Shown here one piece after another: positions 1 to 5,819 of a stretch of 5,819 bases of DNA. Origin of the DNA: Pirellulales bacterium (GTDB lineage Bacteria > Planctomycetota > Planctomycetia > Pirellulales > JAICIG01); contig JAICIG010000472.1 of the NCBI GenBank assembly GCA_025924495.1, positions 1-5,819 of the forward strand. Direction: 5' to 3'. How positions within the stretch are numbered: the first letter of the stretch is position 1; the number at the start of each line of letters is the position of its first letter. Position numbers and translations under genes: made by a program. The notes under the pieces were generated by a model. It had not been told where the DNA came from. It did no database searches and saw nothing but the letters and a program-made list of their open reading frames with translations.

Positions 1-1082
1 AGCTGGGCGCCTACGACTACATTACCAAGCCCTTCGATCTTGACGAAGTCTTGTTTACGGTCCGCCGCGCGCTCACCCAGCAAGCCTTAGCCGCGCAGGT
101 GCGCGCGCTAGCCAATGAACGCCCGCCGGAGGCGCCCGGCCGCGATGAAGAACTGGTGGGCCGCACGCCGGCCATGCTCCAGGTCTTCAAGACGATCGGC
201 CGGGTGGCCTCGACCGAAGAAACGGTACTGATTTTGGGCGAGAGCGGTACGGGAAAGGAGCTGGTCGCCAACGCCATTCACGCCAATTCGCTGCGAGCCG
301 GCCAGCCGCTGGTCAAGGTGAACTCGGCTGCTTTAAGTCCCGCGCTGTTGGAGAGCGAACTGTTCGGCCACGAGCGCGGCGCTTTCACCGGCGCCGTGGC
401 GCGCCGTATCGGACGTTTCGAGCAGGCCCATGGCGGCACGCTGTTTCTCGATGAGATTGGCGACTTGAACCTCGACCTGCAAGCCAAGCTGCTGCGCGTG
501 TTGCAAACTGGCGCCTTTGAACGTGTCGGCGGCAATGAGACCGTTTTCGCCGACGTGCGCGTAATTTCGGCTACGCATCGCGACCTGCCGGTCCTCGCCG
601 CCGAAGGCAAATTCCGCGAAGATCTCTACTATCGCTTGAACGTCATGACGATCGAACTGCCGCCGCTGCGCGAGCGACGCGACGACATTCCGCTGCTGGC
701 CGAGCATCTCGTCCAGCGGTTGGCGGACAAATACGGCTGGCCGCAGTTGGCTTTGTCGCCCGAAGCAGCGGAATGGCTTGTCTTGCAGCCTTGGCCAGGC
801 AATGTCCGCGAACTGCAAAACGTGCTGGCGCGTGCGGCGACTTTGGCTCGCGGCAGACTGATTGTGGTCGACGATTTACGGCGGCCTGCGTCCCCTTCCG
901 CGGCGAGCGCCATATCGAACGAATCGCTCGCGCTCAAGGAAATCCTGGCCGAGACCGAACGTCGGGTGATCGCCGAAGCACTCTCGCAATGCAGTTGGAA
1001 TCGTACCCGGGCGGCCCAAATGTTGGGCATCAGTCGCCGGCAACTATTCGACAAGATTCGACAGTACGAGCTGAGCGAATAG
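1..1082 (+). CDS. NtrC-family sigma-54-dependent response regulator (5' partial)
   Basis: Cytoplasmic DNA-binding activator that, when phosphorylated by a partner histidine kinase, uses ATP to open sigma-54 RNA polymerase promoters. The reading frame is open from base 3 to the TAG at 1080-1082 and runs off the left edge, so the start and the phospho-accepting Asp are missing. Seen in order: the end of a receiver domain (GAYDYITKPF, bases 6-35, with the conserved Lys-Pro); a linker; a sigma-54 AAA+ domain with Walker A GESGTGKE (237-260), the sigma-54-contacting GAFTGA loop (378-395) and Walker B LFLDEIGD (441-464); then a Fis-type helix-turn-helix (about 957-1079, with NRTRAAQMLGISRRQLFDK). 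All key ATPase motifs are intact, so the visible part looks functional. The regulated genes cannot be named: I found no convincing -24/-12 promoter in this window and the cognate kinase is not present. It converges on the rsmE unit. Confidence 0.96.
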   Translation, partial: LGAYDYITKPFDLDEVLFTVRRALTQQALAAQVRALANERPPEAPGRDEELVGRTPAMLQVFKTIGRVASTEETVLILGESGTGKELVANAIHANSLRAGQPLVKVNSAALSPALLESELFGHERGAFTGAVARRIGRFEQAHGGTLFLDEIGDLNLDLQAKLLRVLQTGAFERVGGNETVFADVRVISATHRDLPVLAAEGKFREDLYYRLNVMTIELPPLRERRDDIPLLAEHLVQRLADKYGWPQLALSPEAAEWLVLQPWPGNVRELQNVLARAATLARGRLIVVDDLRRPASPSAASAISNESLALKEILAETERRVIAEALSQCSWNRTRAAQMLGISRRQLFDKIRQYELSE

Positions 1083-1111
1083 CCGGCAGCCAAAGGCCGA
1101 AACAGCGTAAT

Positions 1112-1160
1112 ATGGCGACGCAAGCTCTTCAGGGCGCTTGAATTCCGCGGCGCTCGCCAT
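1112..1160. repeat. Imperfect inverted repeat in convergent gap, possible weak terminator
   Basis: Between the convergent stops at 1082 and 1171, ATGGCGACGC (1112-1121) can pair with GCGCTCGCCAT (1150-1160) if one C is bulged, around a 28-base loop. Neither side has a run of T, so this is not a standard intrinsic terminator. It is the only structure I see in the 88-base gap. Confidence 0.3.
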
Positions 1161-1170
1161 GCTTTCTCCG

Positions 1171-1446
1171 TCAAAACCAGCGATCTTTCATGGCCGCCAG
1201 GAACTCAGGCGTGATCGGACAACCAGACTCCGAAGCGATCACCGCGTCGATTCCGCACCGCGGGCACAGCGCTGTCTGCCCGATGCCCTCCCATTCATCC
1301 GTCCACATCACGAGCTCCGATGGCGGGAAGACGGCACAGCAGTAAAAGCAGCCGCACCGCTCGCTGGCCAGCACCTCTTCGCGGTGTCGGATCGAGCGTC
1401 GATGCGCTCGAATAACATCCGGCGTCAATGAAGGCGTCTCCCCCAC
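1171..1446 (-). CDS. Conserved small Cys-rich (zinc-ribbon-like) protein
   Basis: Soluble protein of 91 residues from a GTG start, or 85 residues from a TTG at 1426-1428. It has no signal peptide or membrane segment. Two cysteine pairs could bind a metal: C33-x2-C36 (within CGCFYCC) and C61-x2-C64 (CPRCG), separated by the segment MWTDEWEGIGQTAL. It resembles a short family I remember being annotated only as 'cytoplasmic protein' in many bacteria; its function is unknown to me. The GTG immediately follows the rsmE TAA (zero spacing), so the two are almost certainly cotranscribed and perhaps translationally coupled. The alternative TTG has GGGGAG nine bases upstream, a better ribosome-binding site than anything before the GTG. 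The stop is TGA at 1171-1173. Zinc binding is inferred only from cysteine spacing. Confidence 0.78.
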   Translation of the reverse strand: MGETPSLTPDVIRAHRRSIRHREEVLASERCGCFYCCAVFPPSELVMWTDEWEGIGQTALCPRCGIDAVIASESGCPITPEFLAAMKDRWF

Positions 1447-2196
1447 TTAACGTCCATCAGCAATGTCAGAGGCAGAGAAGTCGCCGGCGGCCGAGATGAT
1501 CGCAACCAGAGCCAGGGCTGCGGTTTCGACGCGCAGAACCCGCGCGCCGAGGTTTATCTCGCGCCACCCCTCGACTCGTCCGACAGTTAACTCTTCCTCG
1601 TTCCAGCCCCCTTCCGGGCCAATCGCGACTTCGACCTGCTCATTCGTCGCCACATCGCGACAGGCTTCTGCCGGCGCGGCTGTTCCAGAGGGATCAGCAA
1701 GCCAGCGCCGGCCCCCGCTCGTCCTGGGGCTTCGGCAATAATCTAGCCACGGCCGGCTCGCATCAATTTCCATCAGCCGATTTCGCCCACATTGCTTGGA
1801 TGCTTCAATTACCGCACGGCGCAAGCGAAGGAGAGCTTTATCGACAGGCTGGGCGACGCCACGAGCGGTTTCCAAGGGAACCAGCCGCGACACGCCCAAT
1901 TCAACCGCCTTCTCCACGAGCCAACGCTGGCGATCTCCCTTCGGCAGCGCGACGGCCAGTACCAGGTTAATCGAGAGTTCTCGATCCACAGGCCTGGATT
2001 CCAGCACGGCAAGTTCCGCCTCGGTGCGGCCCAGGCGGTCTACGCGGGCCGCGAATTCGTTGCCGCTGCCGTCGAACAGCACGATCTGCTCGCCGATTTT
2101 TGCCCGCATGACATGTAGTAAGTGGTGGGCCTCATCGCCGGCAAGGATAGCCCGGTCGCCGGCGATCGGGGTCTCTACGAAGTAGCGTAACGTCAT
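1447..2196 (-). CDS. rsmE: 16S rRNA (uracil(1498)-N3)-methyltransferase RsmE
   Basis: SPOUT-class methyltransferase that uses S-adenosylmethionine to methylate N3 of U1498 in 16S rRNA, in helix 44 near the decoding centre, on assembled 30S subunits. With the ATG at 2194-2196 it is 249 residues, normal for the family. Visible family signatures are the N-terminal RYFV and DEAHHLLHVMR (21-31, PUA-like domain), LPKGDR (84-89), EKAVELGV (95-102), EASKQCGR (131-138), IGPEGGW (192-198) and the knot segment LGARVLRVETA (216-226). I chose this start because family members normally begin a few residues before RYFV. The frame stays open to an ATG at 2346, which would add 50 residues without recognisable similarity. 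Another ATG three codons upstream (2203-2205) comes from a tandem repeat. No clear Shine-Dalgarno precedes any of these. It is followed without a gap by the small Cys-rich gene. Confidence 0.95.
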   Translation of the reverse strand: MTLRYFVETPIAGDRAILAGDEAHHLLHVMRAKIGEQIVLFDGSGNEFAARVDRLGRTEAELAVLESRPVDRELSINLVLAVALPKGDRQRWLVEKAVELGVSRLVPLETARGVAQPVDKALLRLRRAVIEASKQCGRNRLMEIDASRPWLDYCRSPRTSGGRRWLADPSGTAAPAEACRDVATNEQVEVAIGPEGGWNEEELTVGRVEGWREINLGARVLRVETAALALVAIISAAGDFSASDIADGR

Positions 2197-2211
2197 AATG
2201 GGCATAATGGG
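2194..2211. repeat. 9-bp perfect tandem repeat over the rsmE start
   Basis: The unit cataatggg occurs twice in a row (2194-2202 and 2203-2211). On the minus strand it creates two in-frame ATG codons three codons apart (reading M-P-I-M-T), so the exact rsmE start is ambiguous by three residues. Confidence 0.85.
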
Positions 2212-2339
2212 CGCTGCTGCGAGCATGCCGGCTCGAAGCGGATCGTTGGCCAATGCTAGCTGCCGGCGGCAGTCAAAAAACCCCTCATGAAAGGCCTGCA
2301 ACCGCTCAGCGGGGCCTTGAGGGAAGAGGCAAAGTTGCG

Positions 2340-2375
2340 GGGACATTTTACCGATTAAGTAAGAATTAGCGAGTC
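2340..2375. promoter_or_regulatory. Candidate promoter region between divergent rsmE and exeA-like genes
   Basis: The gap between the divergent starts (2197-2481) contains one distinctly AT-rich patch here. On the minus strand it offers TAAAAT (2344-2349), close to a -10 consensus, but no good -35 at the right distance. The + strand shows no clear hexamer pair. Location and local composition are the only support; I see no operator-like palindrome. Confidence 0.22.
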
Positions 2376-2468
2376 ATGCCTCCAGGGCGCCACCGTCTTT
2401 GCAGATATTCCCATGCCGCGGGTCACCTCAATGGATACCAAGCAATCGACGGCCTCTGCTTCGCGCTC

Positions 2469-2473
2469 GGAGA
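2469..2473 (+). promoter_or_regulatory. Ribosome binding site deciding the exeA-like start
   Basis: GGAGA lies eight bases before the ATG at 2482 and is complementary to the CACCTCC anti-Shine-Dalgarno seen in the 16S gene of this window. The longer-frame ATGs at 2413 and 2431 have no comparable site, so this supports the shorter start. Confidence 0.5.
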
Positions 2474-2481
2474 CGAAGCCC

Positions 2482-3315
2482 ATGCACTTAGGCTATTGGC
2501 GACTGCGCGAAGAGCCCTTCTCGCGCGGACTGGATCCGCGGGCCTATGTCCCCAGTTCGACCCACGAAGAAGCGTTGGCCCGGCTGAATTATATCGTTGA
2601 ATCGCAACGCCGCCTGGGCCTGCTACTAGGAAGCCCTGGCAGCGGCAAATCATTCGTACTCTCGGTGTTGGCCCGGCAACTGCGCGGCGCACCGGGCCAA
2701 GTGGTCCGCTTGAGCCTGCAAGGGCTTTCGCCGCAGGAGTTCCTGTGGGCCCTGGCAGCCCGGCTGGGCCTGTACCCCGAGACGACATCCACCTGCTTTC
2801 AACTTTGGCGGCAGCTCGGCGATCGACTGGCAGAAAACCGCTTCCAGCGGCTACCGACCGTTTTCTTGCTGGACGACGCGGACCTGGCGTCGCAACAAAC
2901 GCTCGAGCAGGTCGAACGATTGGCGCGCATCGAGCCGACTAGTCCCAATTACGTCGCTATCGTGGTTGCCGGACAACAGCACCAGGCCGCGCATTTAGGC
3001 CGCCAATTGCTGGAGCTGGCGGAATTGCGCATCGATTTAGCCGCGTGGGACTTGGGCGACACTGAGTTATACGTGCAGACTTCCCTGGCGCGAGCAGGCC
3101 AAAATCCGAATTATCCGGTTTTTCGCCCTGAAGCTTTACTCCGCTTGCACGAACTATCTGGAGGAGCCGTCCGTCGTGTGACGTTACTGGCCGAACTAGC
3201 CTTGCTCGCCGCAGCCGGCGGCAAGCTGCCGCAGGTCGACGCGCACACGATTGATGCCGTCTACGACGAGTTGGGCGTAATGGATGCCTTCGGGTCCGTT
3301 CACAGCCTCGCCTAA
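2482..3315 (+). CDS. ExeA/GspA-like AAA ATPase
   Basis: P-loop ATPase of 277 residues. It starts with the family hallmark M-x-x-x-YW-x-LREEPF (here MHLGYWRLREEPF), then DPRAYVPSSTHEEALARL, Walker A GSPGSGKS (residues 50-57) and a Walker B-like FLLDDAD (128-134), ending in a helical AAA lid. In Aeromonas, ExeA pairs with ExeB to assemble the type II secretin across peptidoglycan; related ATPases (TniB, MuB) serve transposition. Here there is no transmembrane segment, no C-terminal peptidoglycan-binding domain, no ExeB partner and no transposase nearby, so the role is open; similar stand-alone ATPases are, from memory, common in planctomycetes. The start at 2482 matches the family N-terminus and has a GGAGA site. 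ATGs at 2413 and 2431 would add 23 or 17 Ser/Thr-rich residues. It lies divergent from rsmE and 95 bases upstream of the next gene. Confidence 0.85.
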   Translation: MHLGYWRLREEPFSRGLDPRAYVPSSTHEEALARLNYIVESQRRLGLLLGSPGSGKSFVLSVLARQLRGAPGQVVRLSLQGLSPQEFLWALAARLGLYPETTSTCFQLWRQLGDRLAENRFQRLPTVFLLDDADLASQQTLEQVERLARIEPTSPNYVAIVVAGQQHQAAHLGRQLLELAELRIDLAAWDLGDTELYVQTSLARAGQNPNYPVFRPEALLRLHELSGGAVRRVTLLAELALLAAAGGKLPQVDAHTIDAVYDELGVMDAFGSVHSLA

Positions 3316-3364
3316 GACTCGGCGGTTCGGCGGCAGTTGGTCTAGCATTGGCAGGGTTGCGCCC

Positions 3365-3370
3365 TAGAAT
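3365..3370 (+). promoter_or_regulatory. Possible -10 element before the DUF6677-like gene
   Basis: TAGAAT matches the -10 consensus TATAAT at five of six positions and lies 40 bases before the ATG at 3411. No convincing -35 lies 16-18 bases upstream, so an internal promoter here is only possible; readthrough from the ATPase gene is equally likely. Confidence 0.25.
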
Positions 3371-3410
3371 AAACGGCGCACTCAGGCCCGCCGACTTCCG
3401 GATTTTCCTT

Positions 3411-4016
3411 ATGGCAAAAGCTTCTTCCAGCGCCGAAACGGTTTCTGCTGCAACGTTGGCCGAGCAGATCGAAATTGATTTGAAGGATCCGTTTCTGGCG
3501 GCATTTCTGGCTTGGCTCATTCCCGGCGCCGGCCACTGGTATCAAGGACGGCGTCACAAGGCGGTTTTGTTTTTTGTTTGGATACTCGGCACCTTCGTCT
3601 TCGGCCTCTACCTAGGCGAAGGTCGCGTCGTTTATGCGTCCTGGCGCGACAACGATCACCGCTTGCCTTATTTATGCCAGGTGGGCGTCGGTTTACCGGC
3701 CATGCCGGCGCTAATCCAAGCGGCGCGCAAAACCCCGCTGCATTTCCCCATCTATGACCGGTTCATGGTCCCGCCGAAGATCAGCGGCGAGGACGATTCA
3801 CTCGACTCGATTCAGAAGCGTCTGCATCGATATTGGGAGCTCGGCACCGTCTACACGATGATCGCCGGCCTACTCAATATCTTGGCGATTTATGACGCCT
3901 GGGGCGGGCCCGCCTTGGCGGTAACCTTGCCTGACAAGAAGAAAGAAGACGAGGAAGACGAGGCGGAAACGAAGACCGGCGGCGGGTCTCGTGAAAAGAA
4001 AGGAGACGGCGATTGA
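3411..4016 (+). CDS. DUF6677/TM2-like membrane protein
   Basis: Predicted inner-membrane protein of 201 residues. After a polar N-terminus, DPFLAAFLAWLIPGAGHWYQG (residues 26-46) resembles the Pro-Gly-x-Gly-x-x-Tyr-x-Gly hairpin of TM2-type domains. A hydrophobic helix follows (about 49-69), then a middle region rich in prolines (about 83-123), another hydrophobic segment near 145-162 and a highly charged tail (174-201: a KKKEDEEDE run, then Lys/Gly/Asp). This is the layout I associate with DUF6677, a planctomycete family of unknown function; the family name is from memory. The ATG at 3411 was chosen because the TTG-started frame from 3348 adds 21 residues lying upstream of the expected N-terminus. 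The TGA stop shares its last base with the ATG of the next gene, so the two are probably translationally coupled and their products may interact. Confidence 0.8.
   Translation: MAKASSSAETVSAATLAEQIEIDLKDPFLAAFLAWLIPGAGHWYQGRRHKAVLFFVWILGTFVFGLYLGEGRVVYASWRDNDHRLPYLCQVGVGLPAMPALIQAARKTPLHFPIYDRFMVPPKISGEDDSLDSIQKRLHRYWELGTVYTMIAGLLNILAIYDAWGGPALAVTLPDKKKEDEEDEAETKTGGGSREKKGDGD
4001..4005 (+). promoter_or_regulatory. Shine-Dalgarno for the overlapping 77-aa membrane gene
   Basis: AGGAG (within GAAAGGAGA) inside the 3' end of the upstream gene lies ten bases before the ATG at 4016 and seven before a TTG at 4013. It is the best ribosome binding site in the window and supports the small downstream frame as a real gene. 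Confidence 0.7.
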
Positions 4017-4249
4017 TGTTCGGCATTGCCTGCTTGGCCCAGGTCTGGCTGCCCATCCTCTTGGCCGCGCGCATCAATAGCTTGTGGTATTCTCTGCCAT
4101 TGATCGCAGCCGTCAGCGTCGTGTACTCCGCCACCCGGCATGAGGCCATGGAAGCCATCCTCGTCGGCGCCTTGCGATTTGCCGCCTGGATTGGCGGTTT
4201 CATGCTGGTCGTATTTGCCGTTCTCTACGGTATCTCGGCCATGCTCTAG
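4016..4249 (+). CDS. Small hydrophobic membrane protein, coupled to the DUF6677-like gene
   Basis: A 77-residue, mostly hydrophobic protein that I do not recognise. Hydrophobic stretches lie at about residues 2-18, 24-39 and 48-77, separated by short polar parts (ARINS; TRHEAME), so two or three membrane helices are likely, with no cysteine or charged motif suggesting catalysis. The ATG at 4016 overlaps the upstream TGA as TGATG and has an AGGAG ribosome binding site, the classic arrangement for translational reinitiation. The TTG at 4013 would add one Met only. The stop is TAG at 4247-4249. Its location and membrane character suggest a partner subunit of the upstream DUF6677-like protein. 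This is inferred from coupling only. Confidence 0.78.
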   Translation: MFGIACLAQVWLPILLAARINSLWYSLPLIAAVSVVYSATRHEAMEAILVGALRFAAWIGGFMLVVFAVLYGISAML

Positions 4250-4360
4250 CGAACGGCTTGGCGGTCTCCGTCTAGGCCCTGGCGCCACTTGAGCCCTCTT
4301 CTCGGGCATCTGCCATCCCCCGTTGAGTTTCGTTCCTGCTTTCGACTCCGGCAGTGTACG

Positions 4361-5122
4361 ATGGACTGCATGGTGGAAGACGACCAATCAGAGACGCAGA
4401 ATTCGACTAGGGCAGCAAATTCGTCGATCGGCGGAAATGGCATTTGGCAGAAAATCCGTCCGTTGCTTGAGCAATCGGCGCTGAATCTGCGCGTCTGGCT
4501 GCCTGTGCTGCGCACGCCCGACATGAAGGGGCGGCAAGTCCGGTATCGCGCGCGCGAGAATCGGGTCGGGTTAAAGTGGAATCTTGCTCTGCCGCGACAA
4601 TGCTGGCAGTGCGCCAAGGCCGATGGCATTGAGCCGCGAGAGTCTGCCCGCGCGCTGCGCTGCTTCGATAATCCTGTGGCCATTGTTTCCGGCACATTCG
4701 GCGTTGCCGGCGCACTGTTGCTGCTCTGGGCTTTTACGTCATGGGGTTGGCCGCCCAAACTGGCCATTCTGTTGGCAATCGGCGGTGGCGTGCTGCTGTT
4801 CATCAAGAGTTGGCAAGAGAAAGTGCGGATCACCATCTGGACGTGCGGCGAACATGCTGCGGACCTGCCCCAGTGCCGCGCGGCGGTGGACGAAGATGAG
4901 CTCCATTTGTTTGTGCCGAACGAGTCGCTGGCCGAAACGGCTCGCGCCGAGTTGCAGGCCGCCAGGCGGCGCGAACCAACACGCAGCGTGGCAGCAGCGG
5001 AACACAGCGATTCAGCGCCGCCGCCGGCCGATGCTCCGCCGCCCCCTTCTCGCTCGCTTGGCAGCCGAACCGCGTTGCCGCCGCTCAAGCTTGCTGGCGA
5101 CGACGATGAGCCGACCTCTTGA
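4361..5122 (+). CDS. Hypothetical two-helix membrane protein with CxxC and Pro-rich tail
   Basis: Unrecognised 253-residue protein. A polar, acidic N-terminus (1-25) leads to a soluble part with CWQC (81-84) and a further Cys at 101 (RCFDN). Two adjacent hydrophobic helices follow (about 105-125 and 133-148) with a short W-G-W-P-P turn between them. After the helices comes a soluble part with TCGEH (161-165) and another Cys at 172, then a VPNESLAETARAEL helix. The tail is low-complexity Pro/Ala/Ser (about 215-245) with an acidic end (DDDEP). The Cys/His pairs on both sides of the hairpin could form a split zinc site or disulfides on one membrane face. Starts at 4361 and 4370 are both possible; neither has a Shine-Dalgarno, and a TACGAT just upstream could drive a leaderless message from 4370. 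The frame extends to 4289 from a non-ATG start, but those residues look non-coding. Confidence 0.75.
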   Translation: MDCMVEDDQSETQNSTRAANSSIGGNGIWQKIRPLLEQSALNLRVWLPVLRTPDMKGRQVRYRARENRVGLKWNLALPRQCWQCAKADGIEPRESARALRCFDNPVAIVSGTFGVAGALLLLWAFTSWGWPPKLAILLAIGGGVLLFIKSWQEKVRITIWTCGEHAADLPQCRAAVDEDELHLFVPNESLAETARAELQAARRREPTRSVAAAEHSDSAPPPADAPPPPSRSLGSRTALPPLKLAGDDDEPTS

Positions 5123-5234
5123 CGCTCCCCCGCGTTTCGTCGCTACATGGAACGTCGAATTGCACGCCGTCTTCACTCGTTGGCATTGAGGGTTGGCACT
5201 TCTGGCTTCTTGGCGATCTCGGCCTGGATGCCTT

Positions 5235-5257
5235 CCGCGGAGCAATAGTTTCCGCGG
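5235..5257. repeat. Inverted repeat CCGCGGA / TCCGCGG
   Basis: CCGCGGA (5235-5241) and TCCGCGG (5251-5257) form a perfect 7-bp stem around a nine-base loop; because CCGCGG is itself a palindrome, TTCCGCGG is also directly repeated. It sits between the 253-aa gene and the terminator. It could be a second folding element for either convergent transcript, but no T run follows it. Confidence 0.5.
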
Positions 5258-5270
5258 CGCCAATGCGCGC

Positions 5271-5316
5271 AAAAAAAACCCGCACCGGGCTGGCTAACCC
5301 GGGCGGGTTTCTTTTT
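5271..5316. terminator. Strong bidirectional intrinsic terminator
   Basis: The arms AAACCCGC-A-CCGGG (5276-5289) and CCCGG-GCGGGTTT (5298-5310) pair along 13 bp with one bulged A around an eight-base loop. The stem is flanked by eight A on the left (5271-5278, read as T8 on the minus strand) and by CTTTTT on the right. It can therefore end the minus-strand 16S rRNA transcript, about 130 bases past the mature 3' end, and the + strand transcript of the 253-aa gene. The minus direction has the longer T run and looks stronger. Confidence 0.93.
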
Positions 5317-5333
5317 GTCAATTTGATAGTTGT

Positions 5334-5360
5334 CAATGGCCTCGCCGAGGCGAGTCATTG
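5334..5360. repeat. Inverted repeat just past the 16S 3' end, possible processing stem
   Basis: CAATG (5334-5338) pairs with CATTG (5356-5360), and the inner CTCGCC (5341-5346) with GGCGAG (5349-5354), interrupted by a small GC/T internal loop. It lies within the 16S 3' trailer, between the mature end and the terminator. It may help processing or termination of the rRNA precursor; the role is inference. Confidence 0.5.
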
Positions 5361-5432
5361 ACCGATCCCAAGTAGCACAAGGACCGTCCTCACATGTTGA
5401 ACGCGCGAATGTCGCCACTCGACGCGTTAAGA

Positions 5433-5819
<387 letters not shown>

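Noticed and set aside
629..1174. Long antisense open frame across the sigma-54 regulator gene
   Set aside because: It overlaps an intact, motif-rich gene in a GC-rich sequence where antisense frames stay open by chance; its translation is Ser/Arg-rich with no domain.
3348..3360. TTGGCAGGGTTGC, resembling a sigma-54 -24/-12 promoter upstream of the DUF6677-like gene
   Set aside because: Only seven bases separate the GG and GC dinucleotides, whereas sigma-54 promoters need ten; the regulator at the left edge cannot be linked to it.
4246..5088. Long minus-strand open frame opposite the 253-aa gene
   Set aside because: The translation is Ser/Arg/Ala-rich without recognisable structure, while the + strand has two clean membrane helices and ordered cysteine motifs.
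5119..5361. 80-aa + strand open frame after the 253-aa gene
   Set aside because: It runs through the terminator stem and flanking T run and has no ribosome binding site; it reads as intergenic sequence.

Overview
The window looks like a piece of a planctomycete chromosome, probably from the Pirellulales side of the phylum. Three things point there. The 3' end of a 16S rRNA gene at the right edge has planctomycete-type 3' sequence. That 16S gene is not followed by an internal spacer, tRNA or 23S gene, a separation well known in this phylum. The DUF6677-like membrane protein and the neighbouring unrecognised proteins also have a planctomycete flavour. Base composition is GC-rich and good Shine-Dalgarno sites are scarce. 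The lineage call is inference from remembered sequences, not a database search.

Left part (1-1082, + strand): the C-terminal end of a receiver domain, then a complete sigma-54 AAA+ domain and a Fis-type HTH, that is an NtrC-family response regulator cut by the left edge. It converges on a two-gene minus-strand unit (1171-2196): rsmE, the 16S rRNA m3U1498 methyltransferase, followed with no spacing by a small Cys-rich protein of a conserved but uncharacterised family. The 88-base convergent gap (1083-1170) holds only an imperfect inverted repeat.

Middle and right (2482-5122, + strand): a divergent intergenic region leads into an ExeA/GspA-like AAA ATPase, a DUF6677/TM2-like membrane protein, a 77-aa membrane protein whose start overlaps the previous stop (TGATG), and an unrecognised two-helix membrane protein with paired cysteines and a proline-rich tail. 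The four share one strand. Only the middle two are clearly coupled. A common envelope role is possible but unproven.

Right edge (5123-5819): a 318-base gap holds a strong bidirectional intrinsic terminator and two further inverted repeats, then the minus-strand 16S rRNA 3' end (about 379 bases, cut by the right edge). The terminator separates the protein genes from the convergent rRNA transcript and supports a 16S unit transcribed without 23S. No CRISPR array, insertion sequence, tRNA or clear mobile element was seen. No strongly novel multi-gene system stands out; the most useful leads are the stand-alone 16S unit, the coupled membrane pair and the unrecognised 253-aa protein.
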